Assembly (NCBI GenBank): GCA_009838595.1 | Contig: VXRI01000199.1 | Coordinates: forward strand, 1 to 6,375 | Reading direction: 5' to 3' | Length of the DNA stretch: 6,375 nt | Origin: Chloroflexota bacterium | Lineage (GTDB): Bacteria; Chloroflexota; Dehalococcoidia; Lucifugimonadales; JADFKI01 | Part shown: in pieces, positions 5,130 to 6,375 of the stretch | Layout: the number at the start of each line of letters is the position of its first letter | How positions within the stretch are numbered: position 1 is the first letter of the stretch | The notes under the pieces: model-generated | The model's database searches: none | Seen by the model: the letters and a program-made list of their open reading frames with translations, nothing else | Told to the model about the DNA's origin: nothing | Made by a program: the position numbers and the translations under genes

Positions 5130-6065
5130 CTATGGCTGCCTGCTTTTCACCCGTCTTGCCTGCATGTATGATTCCCAGCTATACGCTGCGGCGCCGGCGC
5201 ACAGCAAGACGACGCCGACAATAAGCCCGCGACCAGGGTCTTCGCCGAGAATGAGCCACGCGAGGATGATGCCCGCAATCGGCTGCGCAAAGTAGTAGAA
5301 TGTGATGGACGAAGGTAAGAAGCGCTTCACCAGCCACGCGTTGGCGAGGAAGCCCACGCCCGCTATCACAATGCCCTGATAGGCGAGTGCCATCCAGAAT
5401 CTGCCTTCGAGCGTGTAGGTGGGGCTTTCGAAGATGTAACTCCCGGCGAGAAGCAGCACCGTGCCGATAATCAGCTGCCCCAGCATCAGCTTGGCTTCTG
5501 ATACGTTCTGCGCGAAGTTCGAAAGCAAAATTATCCTGAACCCTAGTAGCCCCGCCGCGATGAAGCTCAGCACATCGCCGAGCAGCGTAACGCCTTCTTG
5601 CGCCACGCCCGTGTCGCCGAACACGACGACCAACACGCCGGCATAGGCGACGACGAGTGCGACGGCCTTCCACACGGTCAGCCTATCCGACGGGATGAAG
5701 AACCGCGCAAGCGTAGCCGTCCAAATTGGCAGCGTTGAATTCAGCGCGACGCCATGCCCTGCGGATGTGAGATCCTGGCCGACATTCATTATCGCAAGCT
5801 GAGTGGCGAAAATTAAGCCGATGATCAAGATCGGCTTGATTTCGTGCTTTGCCAGTTCCAACGATTCGCGTCTGATGGCCATGTACGCCAGCGTAACAAG
5901 ACCGCCGAGGATAAAGCGCATCCAGCCGACTTGCATCGGCGCGGCGTAGTCTAGGGACGCCTTTAGGCTGACGTTGTTGCCGCCCCACATCATCGCCAAA
6001 AGCAGCGAGAATCCGCTAGGAATCAGCCCCGCCGGTCTGCGCACTTCCCCGTAAGATTCGCTCAA
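5130..6065 (-). CDS. DMT-superfamily transporter of the EamA type
   Basis: A 311-residue inner-membrane protein with about ten hydrophobic helices (near residues 14-34, 43-63, 78-96, 104-124, 131-150, 160-182, 193-213, 222-246, 254-274 and 278-298), arranged as two EamA repeats of five helices each. Family hallmarks are MMWGGNNVSLKASL in helix 1, ALNSTLPIWTATLARFF at the end of the first repeat, and FYYFAQPIAGIILAWLILGE (256-275) at the matching position of the second, with a basic cytoplasmic C-terminus (ARRVKSRQ). Such proteins export or import metabolites such as amino acids; the substrate cannot be predicted. The called start is TTG at 6065, immediately preceded by an in-frame TAA, with GAAGGG 12 bases upstream. 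A GTG at 6044 is the alternative. It reads toward relA, but a 190-base gap with its own promoter suggests a separate transcription unit. Confidence 0.92.
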   Translation of the reverse strand: MSESYGEVRRPAGLIPSGFSLLLAMMWGGNNVSLKASLDYAAPMQVGWMRFILGGLVTLAYMAIRRESLELAKHEIKPILIIGLIFATQLAIMNVGQDLTSAGHGVALNSTLPIWTATLARFFIPSDRLTVWKAVALVVAYAGVLVVVFGDTGVAQEGVTLLGDVLSFIAAGLLGFRIILLSNFAQNVSEAKLMLGQLIIGTVLLLAGSYIFESPTYTLEGRFWMALAYQGIVIAGVGFLANAWLVKRFLPSSITFYYFAQPIAGIILAWLILGEDPGRGLIVGVVLLCAGAAAYSWESYMQARRVKSRQP

Positions 6066-6159
6066 TTATCTAAACGACCCTTCACAAGCGTCTCGTGTTT
6101 CCGGCGCCGCGATCCCTGCCCAAATAAGAAAGCAAGGCTATATCCTGAACTTCATCGGA
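6066..6159. other. Spacer between the small membrane ORF and the transporter
   Basis: No RNA gene, terminator or convincing promoter is visible in these 94 bases. They contain the GAAGGG that may act as ribosome binding site for the transporter (6078-6083) and the palindrome CGGCGCCG (6102-6109), which is too short to interpret. Confidence 0.4.
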
Positions 6160-6333
6160 CTACGTGCTGTCCTCTGTGTACGACCGACCGCCATAGATAC
6201 GCCCCCTCGAAGTCAATTCTCGGTAGCCATCTTCATTATTGCGGTCTCTTCGGAGCAAGATTTTCATTATGAGCATACCTATACCTAGAATAGTGAACAG
6301 GACCACACACAGAATAAAAAACTGCTCAACCAC
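6160..6333 (-). CDS. Putative small single-pass membrane protein (hypothetical)
   Basis: I do not recognise this gene. The frame is open from an in-frame TAA at 6370-6372 to a TAG at 6160-6162. Taking the GTG at 6333 as start gives 57 residues: VVEQ, a strongly hydrophobic stretch of about 20 residues (FFILCVVLFTILGIGMLIMK), a basic patch (LLRRDRNN) and a polar tail ending GGRSYTEDST. A hydrophobic helix followed by positive charge is the typical shape of a small bitopic inner-membrane protein with a cytoplasmic tail. No Shine-Dalgarno is seen before the GTG. An ATG inside the helix, at residue 20, has AGG seven bases upstream but would cut the helix. The start is therefore uncertain, and the gene may be only apparent. 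It lies 94 bases upstream of the transporter on the same strand. Confidence 0.42.
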   Translation of the reverse strand: MVEQFFILCVVLFTILGIGMLIMKILLRRDRNNEDGYRELTSRGRIYGGRSYTEDST

Positions 6334-6375
6334 CCGGATAATGTACAGGGCCGTACTGAGTGGGTGCGGTTATCC

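Noticed and set aside
5179..5673. Arg-rich 164-codon frame overlapping the transporter
   Set aside because: Same-strand out-of-frame shadow; it is extremely arginine-rich and has no domain, while the transporter frame has ten helices.

Overview
The window looks like ordinary chromosomal DNA of a free-living or environmental bacterium with moderately high GC. It uses ATG, GTG and TTG starts, and seven of its eight supportable reading frames end in TAG. The gene set (bS16, bS20, RimM, KhpA, a long RelA/SpoT homolog) is universal bacterial housekeeping. The gene order and the TGTCATT...AATCTGAA palindrome are compatible with an uncultured Chloroflexota-type genome, but that assignment is an impression and has not been tested. 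No phage, plasmid, CRISPR, tRNA or rRNA sequence is visible.

Layout. On the plus strand, 104-1015 encodes a DHDPS/NAL-family class I aldolase or lyase. It runs convergently, with a 20-base gap, into a minus-strand block that reads from right to left. In transcription order the block is a (p)ppGpp synthetase/hydrolase (relA, 4939-2774), rpsT (2700-2440), rpsP (2361-2017), khpA (2014-1784) and rimM (1545-1036). Further upstream on the minus strand are a DMT/EamA-family transporter (6065-5130) and a probable small single-helix membrane protein (6333-6160) with no recognised family.

How the genes work together. rpsP-khpA-rimM is the front half of the widespread rpsP-khpA-rimM-trmD-rplS ribosome-biogenesis operon. 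Here trmD and rplS do not follow rimM, and rpsT and relA stand upstream. The result is a compact cluster that joins small-subunit proteins, a 30S maturation factor, an RNA-binding KH protein and the stringent-response enzyme. A sigma70-like promoter overlapped by an AT-rich inverted repeat precedes relA. The spacer between khpA and rimM holds an 88-bp imperfect palindrome that looks like an inserted repeat element, and it creates a misleading upstream start for rimM.

I do not see a clearly new multi-gene system. The points most worth a second look are the QFDD motif in the Rel synthetase domain, the palindromes at the relA promoter, the inserted repeat before rimM, the small membrane ORF at the right edge, and the near-exclusive use of TAG stops.
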